Both the position numbers and the translations under genes were made by a program. This document shows positions 45,142 to 54,234 of a DNA stretch of 64,000 bases, piece by piece (within the stretch, counting starts at the first letter, position 1; each line of letters starts with the position of its first letter). Under the pieces are notes generated by a model that saw nothing but the letters and a program-made list of their open reading frames with translations, was not told the DNA's origin and did no database searches. The DNA comes from Accumulibacter sp032229525 (GTDB taxonomy: Bacteria > Pseudomonadota > Gammaproteobacteria > Burkholderiales > Rhodocyclaceae). Where the stretch lies: assembly GCF_032229525.1 (NCBI RefSeq), contig NZ_JAVTWB010000107.1, forward strand, positions 8,614-72,613, read 5' to 3'.

Positions 45142-45279
45142 GAACCAAGCCACGCTCGATTGATGCTTTCCCGTACGCGAGGTCGGCGTTACGCTGAATG
45201 CGCCAGAACAGCCGGACGGGAGCGGCGGGCGGATTTCATCGCCAGCTTTGCGTCAACGAGCCCTCAGACGAAGGTCACG

Positions 45280-45672
45280 ATGATTTACCTGATGTTGAAA
45301 TACCTGCACGTAGGCACTGTCGTTCTCAGCGGCGCCGGCTTCTTCCTGCGCGGTCTCTGGATGCTCAGGCGGTCCCCATGGCTGCAGCGACCCATGGTGA
45401 AGGTAGTACCGCACATCGTGGACACCCTCCTGCTGGCCAGTGCCATCGCCATGGCCGTGATCAGCGCCCAGTATCCGTTCGCTGTCGACTGGCTGACCGC
45501 GAAACTGATCGGTCTGCTGGTCTACATCGGTTGCGGGACGATGGCCCTGAAACGGGGGCGCAGCCAAAGGCAGCGAGCGCTCTTCTTTGTCGCCGCCCTG
45601 GCCGCATTTGCTTACATCGTATCGGTCGCGCTAACGCGCAGCCCGCTCGGCGTGGTGGCCTGGATCAGTTGA
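45280..45672 (+). CDS. SirB2 family membrane protein
   Basis: A 130-residue protein with four transmembrane helices and the family patterns 'LMLKYLHVGTVVLSGAGFFL', 'VKVVPHIVDTLLLASAIAM' and 'LTAKLIGLLVYIGCGTMALK'. The conserved His in 'KYLHV' and 'VPHIVD' could bind a metal or heme. Function unknown. It follows the NnrS-like gene by 138 bases and faces fnr. AAGG precedes the ATG at 45280; a frame open upstream is not conserved. Confidence 0.87.
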   Translation: MIYLMLKYLHVGTVVLSGAGFFLRGLWMLRRSPWLQRPMVKVVPHIVDTLLLASAIAMAVISAQYPFAVDWLTAKLIGLLVYIGCGTMALKRGRSQRQRALFFVAALAAFAYIVSVALTRSPLGVVAWIS

Positions 45673-45701
45673 AGCAGCCGTCTCCGAAGCCGTGCGAACT
45701 G

Positions 45702-46445
45702 TCAGCTACGCTGGTGCGACATGAGCTTGCGCAGGCCCGCGGTATTGAGAATCCGGATTCTTCTTTGATGAACGGAAAGCAGGCCCTCGTCCTGAAAGCG
45801 CGAGAAAGCGCGACTGACCGTTTCCAGCTTCAGGCCGAGATAGCTACCGATCTCGTCACGCGACATCCGCAGGTTGAATTCGGCCGGCGAGTAACCGCGG
45901 GCCTTGAAGCGCTGCGAGAGATTCAGGAGAAAGGCCGCCAGACGTTCCTCGGCGCGCATGGTGCCGAGCAACATCATTACCCCGTGATCGCGAACGATTT
46001 CGCGACTCATCACCTGGTGGAAGTGATGCTGCAGGGTAGGGATTTGTCGGGACAGGCCTTCGAGGTGCGAGAAGGGAATGGCACAGACTTCGCTGTCTTC
46101 GAGGGCTATGGCGTTGCAGGAGTGTACTTCGTTGCTGATGCCGTCGAGGCCAAGCAACTCGCCCGTCATCTGGAAACCGGTGACCTGATCGCGACCATCT
46201 TCGATCAGCACGTCGGTCTTGAAAAAACCGCTGCGCACGGCGTAGATCGATTCGAAGCCCTGGCCGGCGCGATACAGGTAGTCACCGCGCTTGAGGCGTC
46301 TACGCGTCGAAACCAGTTCGTCCAGCTTCTTCAGTTCCTCCTGCTCCAGGCCGATCGGCAAACAGAGTTCGCGCAGATTGCAGTTCGAACAGGCGGTCTT
46401 CACGAGCTCAAACGCCAGTCTTGCCGTCGTCGCATTGGTAGACAT
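45702..46445 (-). CDS. fnr: FNR/ANR family oxygen-responsive transcriptional regulator
   Basis: A 247-residue CRP/FNR protein. All four [4Fe-4S] ligands are present: C19, C22 and C28 in 'ACSNCNLRELCLPIG' and C121 in 'SEVCAIPF'. The DNA-recognition helix reads 'IGSYLGLKLETVSRAFSRFQ' with E-VSR, as in FNR, so it should bind TTGAT-N4-ATCAA. It is active as a dimer when the cluster is intact (low O2). A one-mismatch box 30 bases upstream suggests autoregulation. It is divergent from hemN. Confidence 0.95.
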   Translation of the reverse strand: MSTNATTARLAFELVKTACSNCNLRELCLPIGLEQEELKKLDELVSTRRRLKRGDYLYRAGQGFESIYAVRSGFFKTDVLIEDGRDQVTGFQMTGELLGLDGISNEVHSCNAIALEDSEVCAIPFSHLEGLSRQIPTLQHHFHQVMSREIVRDHGVMMLLGTMRAEERLAAFLLNLSQRFKARGYSPAEFNLRMSRDEIGSYLGLKLETVSRAFSRFQDEGLLSVHQRRIRILNTAGLRKLMSHQRS

Positions 46446-46474
46446 GGGCGTCCTTTTCACTAAACTCTGCGTTT

Positions 46475-46488
46475 GATCCACGTCAACC
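46475..46488. promoter_or_regulatory. FNR box between fnr and hemN
   Basis: TTGAT-CCAC-GTCAA matches the FNR consensus with one change. For hemN, a -10-like GATAAT at 46509-46514 lies about 40 bases downstream of the box centre, near the activating distance. For fnr the box lies 30 bases before the ATG, over the likely core promoter, where bound FNR would repress. Confidence 0.72.
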
Positions 46489-46541
46489 CGATTACTTCAG
46501 CGCGGTCCGATAATGCACGCAACACACAATGTAATGGAAAC

Positions 46542-47939
46542 ATGAACTCTGTCGCCGGCAACTTCGTCTTTGATCCGCAGATCATTCGCCGCTTCGACAT
46601 CAACGGGCCCCGCTACACGTCCTACCCGACAGCGGACCGCTTCGTTGAAGCCTTCGGCCCGGATGCGCACCAGCTGTGGCTCGGGAAGCGCAATATTGGT
46701 GCCGTCAGCCGGCAACTGTCATTGTACTTCCACATTCCCTTCTGCAACACCATCTGCTATTACTGTGCGTGCAACAAGATCATCACCAAGGATCATGGTC
46801 GTTCGGCCAAGTATCTGAAGTACCTGGCGCGCGAACTGGCTCTGCAGAGCAGCTATCTCGAGGGTGGTGATCAGGAAGTGGCGCAGTTGCACTGGGGCGG
46901 CGGTACGCCGACCTTCCTCTCGCACGAAGAAATGCGCCAGTTGATGGCAGCCACACGCAAGCACTTCAAGTTGATCGAGGGCGGCGAGTATTCGATCGAA
47001 GTCGATCCCCGGAAAGTCGATCGTGCGACCGTCGAACTACTCGGCGAACTGGGTTTCAACCGCATGAGTGTCGGTGTGCAGGATTTCGACCGCAGCGTGC
47101 AACAGGCTGTCAATCGCATCCAGAGCGAGGAAGAGACCTGCGCCGTGATCGATGCCGCACGCGGGTGCGGCTTCAAGTCGATCAGTATCGACCTGATCTA
47201 CGGCTTGCCGAAACAGACAGTGATGGGCTTCAGCCACACGCTGGACCGCATCATTGCGGTCAGCCCGGATCGCGTCTCGATCTACAACTACGCGCACCTG
47301 CCCAGCCTCTTCAAGCCGCAGCGGCGGATCCAGGACGCCGATATGCCGAGCGCCGATGCGCGCCTGCAGATCCTTGCCCTGGCCATCCGCAAGATGACCG
47401 AAGCGGGCTACGTATACATCGGCATGGATCACTTTGCCAAACCCGACGACGAGTTGGCCGTAGCCCAGCGACAGGGTCGCCTGCACCGCAACTTCCAGGG
47501 TTATTCGACGCATTCCGACTGTGACCTGCTCGCTTTCGGCATCTCGTCGATCAGCAAGGTGGGACCGACCTACTGCCAGAACGTAAAAACGCTCGACGAA
47601 TACTATGATCTGCTCGACAGCGGCACGCTACCCGTCTACCGCGGCATCGAGCTGAATGCCGACGACCTGCTGCGGCGGTCGATCATTCAATCGCTGATGT
47701 GTCACTTCGAGCTATCGATCGAGTCGATCGAAATTGCCCACCTGATTGAGTTCAGGAAATACTTCGCCACCGAGATCGACGACCTCCGGGAGATGGCAGA
47801 TGCCGGTCTGGTGCGCGTCGACGACAAGTGGATCAGCGTTCTGCCGCGTGGGCGGATGCTGGTGCGGGCGATTTCCATGGTTTTCGACCGCTATCTGCGC
47901 GCCGACCGACAGCGTACCCGCTACTCGAAGGTGATCTGA
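46542..47939 (+). CDS. hemN: Oxygen-independent coproporphyrinogen III oxidase
   Basis: A 465-residue radical-SAM enzyme that decarboxylates coproporphyrinogen III in anaerobic heme synthesis. The Fe-S motif CxxxCxxC is C68, C72, C75 in 'FCNTICYYCACNK'. 'LHWGGGTPTFL' and the full-length C-terminal HemN domain ('HFELSIESIEI') are present, so it is true HemN and not the HemW-type homologue. The start at 46542 ('MNSVAGNFVFDPQIIRRFD') fits the family. Divergent from fnr. Confidence 0.96.
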   Translation: MNSVAGNFVFDPQIIRRFDINGPRYTSYPTADRFVEAFGPDAHQLWLGKRNIGAVSRQLSLYFHIPFCNTICYYCACNKIITKDHGRSAKYLKYLARELALQSSYLEGGDQEVAQLHWGGGTPTFLSHEEMRQLMAATRKHFKLIEGGEYSIEVDPRKVDRATVELLGELGFNRMSVGVQDFDRSVQQAVNRIQSEEETCAVIDAARGCGFKSISIDLIYGLPKQTVMGFSHTLDRIIAVSPDRVSIYNYAHLPSLFKPQRRIQDADMPSADARLQILALAIRKMTEAGYVYIGMDHFAKPDDELAVAQRQGRLHRNFQGYSTHSDCDLLAFGISSISKVGPTYCQNVKTLDEYYDLLDSGTLPVYRGIELNADDLLRRSIIQSLMCHFELSIESIEIAHLIEFRKYFATEIDDLREMADAGLVRVDDKWISVLPRGRMLVRAISMVFDRYLRADRQRTRYSKVI

Positions 47940-48016
47940 AGCAAGTGCCCGGGCGACCGGCGACAGGCAAGGAGTAGAATCGTGACTCCTCCTGCCCGGC
48001 GTTCGCGCCTGCCCCG

Positions 48017-48703
48017 ATGCCTGAATCGAGTTATCTCGCCCTGTTGCTGGTCGGTCTGCTGGGAGGGTCCCACTGCGTCGTCATGTGCGGCGGAATTGTC
48101 GGCGCTCTCTCGATGGGGAGTCCGGCGCGTGCCGGGCTGCACCTGGCTTACAACGCGGGACGCATCATCAGCTATGCGACGGCCGGTGCCATTGCCGGCG
48201 CGCTGGGGGAAGCGAGCCTCGCCTTGTCTGGACAGTTGCCGCTACGCAGCATCCTTTACCTGTTCGCCAACCTGATGCTCATTGCCCTCGGCCTCTATCT
48301 GATGGGACTTACCCGGGCGCTGGCGCTGCCCGAACGTCTGGGGCACAAGCTGTGGCGCCATCTGCAACCGCTGACCCGGAATTTTCTACCGGCGGTGACA
48401 GTGGCCCGGGCTTTTCCACTCGGCTTGCTGTGGGGCTGGTTACCCTGTGGCCTGGTCTACAGCGCGCTGGCGACTGCAACGACCAGTGGCTCAGCTGTGC
48501 ACGGCGCCGGCCTGATGCTCGCCTTCGGTGCTGGCACCTTGCCCAATCTCCTGCTTGCCGGTTTGTTTGCCACCCGCCTGCAGGCCTATGCGCGCATTCC
48601 GGCTATCCGTCTGGGGTCCGGGCTGCTGATCCTTGGCTTTGGCGTCTGGGGACTGATCGGGCTGGCCCGCCTGGTTTTTTACCCCTGGGCAAGCGCCAGT
48701 TGA
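48017..48703 (+). CDS. SafE/TauE-like membrane protein of the cytochrome-oxidase biogenesis type
   Basis: A 228-residue protein with six or seven helices. 'GLLGGSHCVVMCGGIVGAL' at the start (two cysteines) and 'GLLWGWLPCGLVYSALATA' in the middle are signatures of the 'sulfite exporter TauE/SafE' subgroup found with cco genes (CcoH/HupE-like). A role in copper delivery to cbb3 oxidase is suggested by similar clusters and by the copper ATPase that follows, but is unproven. It begins 77 bases after hemN. Confidence 0.87.
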   Translation: MPESSYLALLLVGLLGGSHCVVMCGGIVGALSMGSPARAGLHLAYNAGRIISYATAGAIAGALGEASLALSGQLPLRSILYLFANLMLIALGLYLMGLTRALALPERLGHKLWRHLQPLTRNFLPAVTVARAFPLGLLWGWLPCGLVYSALATATTSGSAVHGAGLMLAFGAGTLPNLLLAGLFATRLQAYARIPAIRLGSGLLILGFGVWGLIGLARLVFYPWASAS

Positions 48704-48737
48704 TAACACGCATCTGCCCACCGCCATTTCCGCGACG

Positions 48738-51167
48738 ATGACTGAACAGAGCACGATCTCCCAGCGTCTCGATTTGCCTGTTACCGGCATGACTTGCGCC
48801 GCCTGTGCGATGCGTATCGAGAAAGTCCTGAACCGTTTGCCGGGAGTCGTTGCCACTGTCAACCTGGCCAGCGAACGCGCGCGAGTCGACCTTTTGTCGA
48901 CCGCAAGCACGCCGCAACAGGTCATTCAGGCAATCGAGAAAGCCGGCTTCAGCGTGCCCCCACGTGCTCTCGAACTGGCCATCGACGGGATGACTTGCGC
49001 GGCCTGTTCGACGCGCCTGGAAAAACTCCTCAACCGACTCCCGGGCGTAGAAGCGGTGGTCAACCTGGCCACCGAGCGGGCACGTGTGCGCTATGTGCCG
49101 GGCGTCGCCGATCCAGCCCTGCTGATCGCGGCCGTGGCACGCGCGGGTTTCGTCGGGCGCTTGGCCGATGATCACTCGCGCGCGGAAGAAAAGGCGAGAA
49201 AAGTAGCCACCGAACAAGCCGAATTGCGCCGTTTCTGGATCGCCGCTGTACTCACTCTGCCGCTCGCCGCTCAGATGCTGACCATGTTCGATGGCAGCGC
49301 GCAACACCACCAGGATCTCTTGCCGCGCTGGCTGCAACTCGGACTGGCAACACCGGTGCAATTCTGGATCGGCTGGCGCTTCTACGATGGCGCGTGGAAG
49401 GCTCTACGCGGTGGCGGGGCAAACATGGACGTCCTGGTCGCCCTCGGCACGACTATGGCCTACGGGTTTAGCCTGGTCGTCACGGTGTCGGGTGCCGCCG
49501 ACCTGCACGTCTATTTCGAGGCGTCGGCGGCAGTGATCACCCTGGTCCTGCTTGGCAAGTTGCTCGAGGCACGTGCCAAGGCCCGGACCACCGATGCCAT
49601 TGAGGCCCTCGTTCGCCTGCAGCCCAAAACCGCGCGCGTCGAGCGCGATGGCCAGCTGATAGAACTCGACGCCGCCCTGCTCATCCCGGGCGATGTCTTC
49701 ATTGTCCGCCCTGGCGAAAACCTGCCGGTCGATGGCGAGGTCATCGACGGCGCGTCGAGCGTCAATGAAGCCATGCTCACCGGTGAGAGCATGCCGGTTG
49801 CCAAGCAAGCGGGAGAGCGCGTGTTCGCAGCGACGGCTAACGGTGACGGTATGTTGCGCTGCCGCGCAACGGGCGTCGGTGAGCACACCCTGCTCGCCGG
49901 GATCATCCGTATGGTCGCCGAAGCGCAGGGCTCCAAAGCGCCCGTGCAGCGACTCGCCGACCGCATCTCGGCGATCTTCGTGCCCATAGTCTGCGCTGTC
50001 GCCTTATGTACCTTGCTCGGCTGGTGGGCCTTTAACGGCGACTTCAGCACGGCGCTGGTCAACGCGGTGGCGGTGCTGGTGATTGCCTGCCCATGCGCAC
50101 TCGGGCTGGCGACACCAACGGCGATCATGGTCGCGACCGGACAGGGCGCGTCTGCCGGTATCCTGGTCAAGAACGCCGAAGCACTGGAACAGGCCGAGAA
50201 GATCCGCATCCTGGCGGTCGACAAGACCGGCACGCTGACGCGTGGCGAAGCGGTGGTCACCGACCTGATTCCCTTGGCCGCGTCGGCTGATGAAGCACTG
50301 GCACTGGCCGCCGGCCTGGAGCAGGGATCCGAGCATCCGCTGGCCAAGGCGATCCTCAACCATTCACAGGCCAAGGGTCTCGCGCTGCCGACCGTTGAGC
50401 AGTTCCGTGCGATACCCGGTCGGGGAGTGGAGGGTCTAATCGGCGGACGTTCGCTGCGCCTCGCTGCGCCCGGCGGCTTCGCCGACATTGTCCTGCCAAG
50501 CGAATCGATCGCCGCCCTGCAGCGCGCTGGCAAGACCGTGGTGGTCCTGGCTGAATGCAGCCGCCCCGGCAGCAACACCAGCGCTGGCGAAACGGACGTC
50601 GCATTGGCGCTGTTGGCCATCGCTGATCCGCTGCGCATGACCTCGCGGGCCGCCATCAGCCGGCTGAAGGCAATGGGCATTCGCGTGGTGATGCTGACCG
50701 GCGACCATGCCGCAACGGCCGCAGCGATCGCCGCCGCGGCAGGAATCGACGATTTTCGTGCCGGCATACTCCCCGGCGACAAAGCCGCAGCAGTCAACGA
50801 GCTGAAGACCGGCGACGCAGTCGTGGCCATGGTTGGCGATGGCATCAACGACGCCCCGGCGCTGGCGGCGGCCGATGTCAGCTTCGCCATTGGTGCCGGA
50901 TCGGACGCCGCCATCGAAGCTGCAGACGTCACACTGGTGCGTGGCGATCTGAACGGGATCGCTGACGCCATCCTGCTTTCGCGTGCGACGCTGCGGAAAA
51001 TCAGGCAGAATCTGTTCTCCGCGTTCATCTACAACGTGCTCGGCATACCGCTGGCGGCGTTTGGCATGCTCAATCCGGTCATTGCTGGCGCGGCGATGGC
51101 CATGAGTTCGGTCTCGGTGGTGTCCAACTCGCTGCTCCTCAAGCGCTGGCGCGCTGGTAACCGCTGA
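48738..51167 (+). CDS. copA: Copper-translocating P-type ATPase (CopA/CcoI type)
   Basis: An 809-residue P1B-1 ATPase. Two heavy-metal domains at the N-terminus carry GMTCAAC (C20/C23 and C87/C90). Eight transmembrane helices follow with the CPC metal site at 451-453, phosphorylated D495 in 'VDKTGTLTRGE' and hinge 'GDGINDAPAL'. It exports Cu(I) from the cytosol, either for detoxification or for cbb3 oxidase assembly (CcoI-like). Two metal domains favour CopA; the location after fnr, hemN and a SafE-like gene is more like ccoI. Start ATG 34 bases after the SafE stop. Confidence 0.95.
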   Translation: MTEQSTISQRLDLPVTGMTCAACAMRIEKVLNRLPGVVATVNLASERARVDLLSTASTPQQVIQAIEKAGFSVPPRALELAIDGMTCAACSTRLEKLLNRLPGVEAVVNLATERARVRYVPGVADPALLIAAVARAGFVGRLADDHSRAEEKARKVATEQAELRRFWIAAVLTLPLAAQMLTMFDGSAQHHQDLLPRWLQLGLATPVQFWIGWRFYDGAWKALRGGGANMDVLVALGTTMAYGFSLVVTVSGAADLHVYFEASAAVITLVLLGKLLEARAKARTTDAIEALVRLQPKTARVERDGQLIELDAALLIPGDVFIVRPGENLPVDGEVIDGASSVNEAMLTGESMPVAKQAGERVFAATANGDGMLRCRATGVGEHTLLAGIIRMVAEAQGSKAPVQRLADRISAIFVPIVCAVALCTLLGWWAFNGDFSTALVNAVAVLVIACPCALGLATPTAIMVATGQGASAGILVKNAEALEQAEKIRILAVDKTGTLTRGEAVVTDLIPLAASADEALALAAGLEQGSEHPLAKAILNHSQAKGLALPTVEQFRAIPGRGVEGLIGGRSLRLAAPGGFADIVLPSESIAALQRAGKTVVVLAECSRPGSNTSAGETDVALALLAIADPLRMTSRAAISRLKAMGIRVVMLTGDHAATAAAIAAAAGIDDFRAGILPGDKAAAVNELKTGDAVVAMVGDGINDAPALAAADVSFAIGAGSDAAIEAADVTLVRGDLNGIADAILLSRATLRKIRQNLFSAFIYNVLGIPLAAFGMLNPVIAGAAMAMSSVSVVSNSLLLKRWRAGNR

Positions 51168-51221
51168 TGTCTGGTACAGCGCTCGGCAAGTCCGCAGCTG
51201 AAACAAGCAATGGGAATACAG

Positions 51222-51428
51222 ATGGAAAGAATTGTGATCGGTGTGACCGGAATGCGTTGCCAGGCTTGCGTCAAGAGTGTCAGCGCCGTACTCGAGGCAC
51301 TGCCCGGGGTTGAGCAGGTCGAGGTGGCCCTGGAGGCGGGAGAGGCCAGCATCACCTACGACCCGAGCCTGGCCACCGGCGCCGACTTCCGCGGCGCAAT
51401 CGAAGACGCGGGCTTCGACACCCACTGA
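51222..51428 (+). CDS. copZ: Heavy-metal-associated domain protein (copper chaperone, CopZ-like)
   Basis: A 68-residue HMA ferredoxin-like fold with 'GVTGMRCQACVKSVSAVLEA': CxxC motif is MRCQAC. It binds Cu(I) and hands it to the HMA domains of the adjacent ATPase. GGGA six bases before the ATG at 51222 favours this start; an ATG at 51210 would add four residues. It follows copA by 42 bases in the same direction. Confidence 0.9.
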   Translation: MERIVIGVTGMRCQACVKSVSAVLEALPGVEQVEVALEAGEASITYDPSLATGADFRGAIEDAGFDTH

Positions 51429-51498
51429 AGTGCTTTGCCGGTAACGCTTGGCCACATCGCCGCCGTCGTGCCCCGACCCTACTGTCTACCTGAATGTC

Positions 51499-52611
51499 AT
51501 GCCCAGAAAAACGCCAAAAGTTGTCGAGCTTGCTGCTCCCGAAGTCACATCCACCGAGTCGGTCAGACTAACGCAGTTCTCGCACGGCGGCGGCTGCGGA
51601 TGCAAGATCGCACCAAGTGTGCTCGAACAGATCCTTGCCAAGACCGCGCCAGCCTTCGTCCCGAAGCAACTGCTGGTCGGCATCGAGACCAGTGACGACG
51701 CAGCCGTCTATCAGCTGAACGCCGAACAGGCCCTGGTGGCGACCACCGATTTCTTCATGCCGATCGTCGACGATCCTTTCGATTTCGGCTGCATCGCGGC
51801 GACCAATGCCCTCTCCGATGTCTATGCCATGGGTGGCGTGCCCTTACTGGCACTGGCGGTGGTCGGCATGCCGGTGAGCAAGCTGCCGCTCGAGACCATC
51901 AAGCGGATTCTTGAGGGCGGCGAGTCGATCTGTGCGAAAGCGCGTATTCCGATTGCCGGCGGACACACCATCGACTCCGTCGAACCGATCTACGGTCTCG
52001 TCGCCATCGGTCTCGTCCATCCCGATAACCTCAAACGCAACTCCGGCGCCAGACCGGGCGACAAATTGATTCTTGGCAAGGGGCTGGGGGTTGGCTTTTA
52101 CAGCGCGGCGCTGAAAAAAGGCATGCTGTCGGCGAGCAGCTACGCGTCGATGATCGCGTCGACCACGCAGCTCAACACGCCGGGGCGGGCACTTGCCTGC
52201 CTTGCTGGCGTGCATGCGATGACTGACGTCACAGGCTTTGGTCTGCTCGGTCATCTGGTCGAGATCTGCAAAGCGTCCAGGGTCTCGGCGGTGATCGATT
52301 ACGCGGCACTGCCGGTGTTACCCCACGCCCTCGACTACGCGAAAGATGGCTGCATTACCGGTGCGTCCGAGCGCAACTGGGCGAGTTACGCAGCGTACGC
52401 AACGCTTCACAAGAAACAGTTCGGTGACCTCGAGCGCGCGCTGCTGACCGATCCCCAGACCAGTGGCGGCTTGTTGATCGCCTGCGCACCGGAAGTAGTC
52501 ACCGAAGTCCTGTCGATCTTCCTGCAGGAGGGCTTCGATCACGCAACGGTAATCGGCGAGGTGTCGGCCGGAAAGCCGCAGATTTCCGTCGTTAGGAGCA
52601 AACCCGACTGA
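51499..52611 (+). CDS. selD: Selenide, water dikinase
   Basis: A 370-residue SelD that makes selenophosphate from selenide and ATP. The catalytic Cys33 and Lys36 lie in 'SHGGGCGCKIAP', corresponding to E. coli Cys17 and Lys20, so the Cys rather than Sec form is used. 'TTDFFMPIVDDPFDFGCIAA' is the Asp-rich nucleotide/Mg site. selA, selB, tRNA-Sec and mnmH are not in the window, so use for selenoproteins or for selenouridine tRNA cannot be decided. It starts 70 bases after copZ. Confidence 0.95.
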   Translation: MPRKTPKVVELAAPEVTSTESVRLTQFSHGGGCGCKIAPSVLEQILAKTAPAFVPKQLLVGIETSDDAAVYQLNAEQALVATTDFFMPIVDDPFDFGCIAATNALSDVYAMGGVPLLALAVVGMPVSKLPLETIKRILEGGESICAKARIPIAGGHTIDSVEPIYGLVAIGLVHPDNLKRNSGARPGDKLILGKGLGVGFYSAALKKGMLSASSYASMIASTTQLNTPGRALACLAGVHAMTDVTGFGLLGHLVEICKASRVSAVIDYAALPVLPHALDYAKDGCITGASERNWASYAAYATLHKKQFGDLERALLTDPQTSGGLLIACAPEVVTEVLSIFLQEGFDHATVIGEVSAGKPQISVVRSKPD

Positions 52612-52656
52612 CGAAATCAGCCCGATGGACGGGTTTTCGTTCGCTCGGCAGCGCGC

Positions 52657-53919
52657 TCAATCGAGGATGTACGACACCAGCCCGTCCGCGAGCTTGGGTT
52701 CAAACCACGTCGACTTCGGCGGCATCACCAGCCCGGCATCGGCGACTGCCATCAAATCTGCCATATGGGTCGCATACATCGAGAAAGCAACGGCCATTTC
52801 GCCACTATTCACCCGCCGTTCGAGCTCGCCAAGGCCGCGCATGCCACCGACAAAATCGATGCGCGTATCGCGGCGGAGATCGGTGATCCCCAGCAGTGGA
52901 TCGAGAATCTGCTCGGCGAGTACGGAGACATCGAGGCGGCGCACCGGGTCGGTCGGCGAGACCCTTCCCGGCAGCGCCTCGAGCCGATACCACCGCCCAC
53001 CAAGATACATGCCGCAGACGCCAGCCCGCTCAGGCGTTACCGGGCTGACCGAGAGAGTGATCGTGTAGCGCTCGCCCACCGCCGCCAGAAACCCTTCCTC
53101 CGTCAGTCCGTTCAGGTCCCGCACCACACGGTTGTAATCCATGATCAGCATCTGCGCTGCGGGAAAGATCACCGCCAGGAAGAACTCGGCGCTGCCCCCT
53201 GCGTCCGCTACGTCCGCTACGTTCGCCTTCCCACGCCGGGCTGCCGCGACCCGTGAGGCTGCCGCCGAGCGATGGTGACCGTCAGCGATGTAGAGCGAAG
53301 GCATGCCTTCAAACAGCTCGCCGATGCGCTCGATGGTCTGGCCATCATCGATCATCCAGAGCGTATGTCGGATGCCATTGTCGGCCGTCACGTCGGCGAC
53401 CGGCAGGGTCTCGGTGGCTTGCGCGAGTAGGCGCTCGACTGCCGGGTTGTCCGCGTGGGCCAACAAGACCGGGCCGGTCTGCGCATTCAAGGCTTCGATC
53501 TGGCGTACCCGGTCGTCTTCCTTGTCGGGCCGGGTGAATTCGTGCTTGCGGATCCGGTTGCTGTCGTAGGCGGCGACAGAGGCGACAGCCACCAGCCCGG
53601 TCTGGACGTGCTCGCCCATGACCATTCGATAGGCGTAATAGCAGCGGCGCCCATCTCGGCACAAGACGCCAGTGTCGATCATGCGCTGGAAGTTCTCGGC
53701 TGATCGGGCATAAACCTCGGGCGCATGGTGATCGACATTTGGCGGCAGGTCGATCTCCGCCTTGGAGACATGCAGGAATGATAGCGGTTTGCCGATCGCT
53801 GCCTTCCGCGCCTCTCCGCTGGAGAGTACGTCATAGGGCGGCGCCGCAACGGCGGCGGCATCCGTGGCGCGCGGGCGAAGGCCGGCGAAAGGGCGAATCA
53901 GACAAGAACCAAGGGACAA
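52657..53919 (-). CDS. DUF1015 family protein
   Basis: A 420-residue protein of the widespread DUF1015 family: 'LIRPFAGLRPRATDAAAVAA', 'PPYDVLSSGEAR', 'LYIADGHHRSAAASRVAA' (the conserved GHHR motif) and 'FFLAVIFPAAQMLIMDYNR'. It is a cytosolic protein with a possible nucleotide- or metal-dependent fold; recent work links some members to D-amino-acid or one-carbon enzymes, but the function here is unknown. The start is TTG at 53919 with AGGAGA eight bases upstream; no ATG in frame lies at the conserved start. It ends 46 bases from the selD stop, tail to tail. Confidence 0.85.
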   Translation of the reverse strand: MSLGSCLIRPFAGLRPRATDAAAVAAPPYDVLSSGEARKAAIGKPLSFLHVSKAEIDLPPNVDHHAPEVYARSAENFQRMIDTGVLCRDGRRCYYAYRMVMGEHVQTGLVAVASVAAYDSNRIRKHEFTRPDKEDDRVRQIEALNAQTGPVLLAHADNPAVERLLAQATETLPVADVTADNGIRHTLWMIDDGQTIERIGELFEGMPSLYIADGHHRSAAASRVAAARRGKANVADVADAGGSAEFFLAVIFPAAQMLIMDYNRVVRDLNGLTEEGFLAAVGERYTITLSVSPVTPERAGVCGMYLGGRWYRLEALPGRVSPTDPVRRLDVSVLAEQILDPLLGITDLRRDTRIDFVGGMRGLGELERRVNSGEMAVAFSMYATHMADLMAVADAGLVMPPKSTWFEPKLADGLVSYILD

Positions 53920-54234
53920 GGGGCATTCTCCTGTGGAAGTTTGTTTCTGCAAGCGACAGTCGCCGAAGCCCATGCGCACCAATGGCGTGTCGCGAGCTGG
54001 CACGCCAAACCACGCAACAGTGGGTCCGATGGTCACAGTGGATCAGTGGTCGTGAAAGTGGCCTGTGCTTCCCAAGATTATAGCTCGCTTGCCCTCGCCG
54101 GCCGCGGATCGGACCCCACTTGGCGCCATCCCGCCCTGCTCTCGCCGAGACCTGGCCGGCAGGACTGCTGGACTGCGGGACTCTGCGCATCGTCGGAACA
54201 ACAAGGCTCCGGCCCGCGCTATCTGCACATACGC
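53920..54234. other. Intergenic region between DUF1015 and glgA
   Basis: A 315-base stretch. Open frames on both strands are short or shadows of neighbouring genes, and no family motif was seen. It should hold the DUF1015 promoter and the transcript end of the glycogen operon, but no clear stem-loop with a U-run is visible. Confidence 0.5.
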
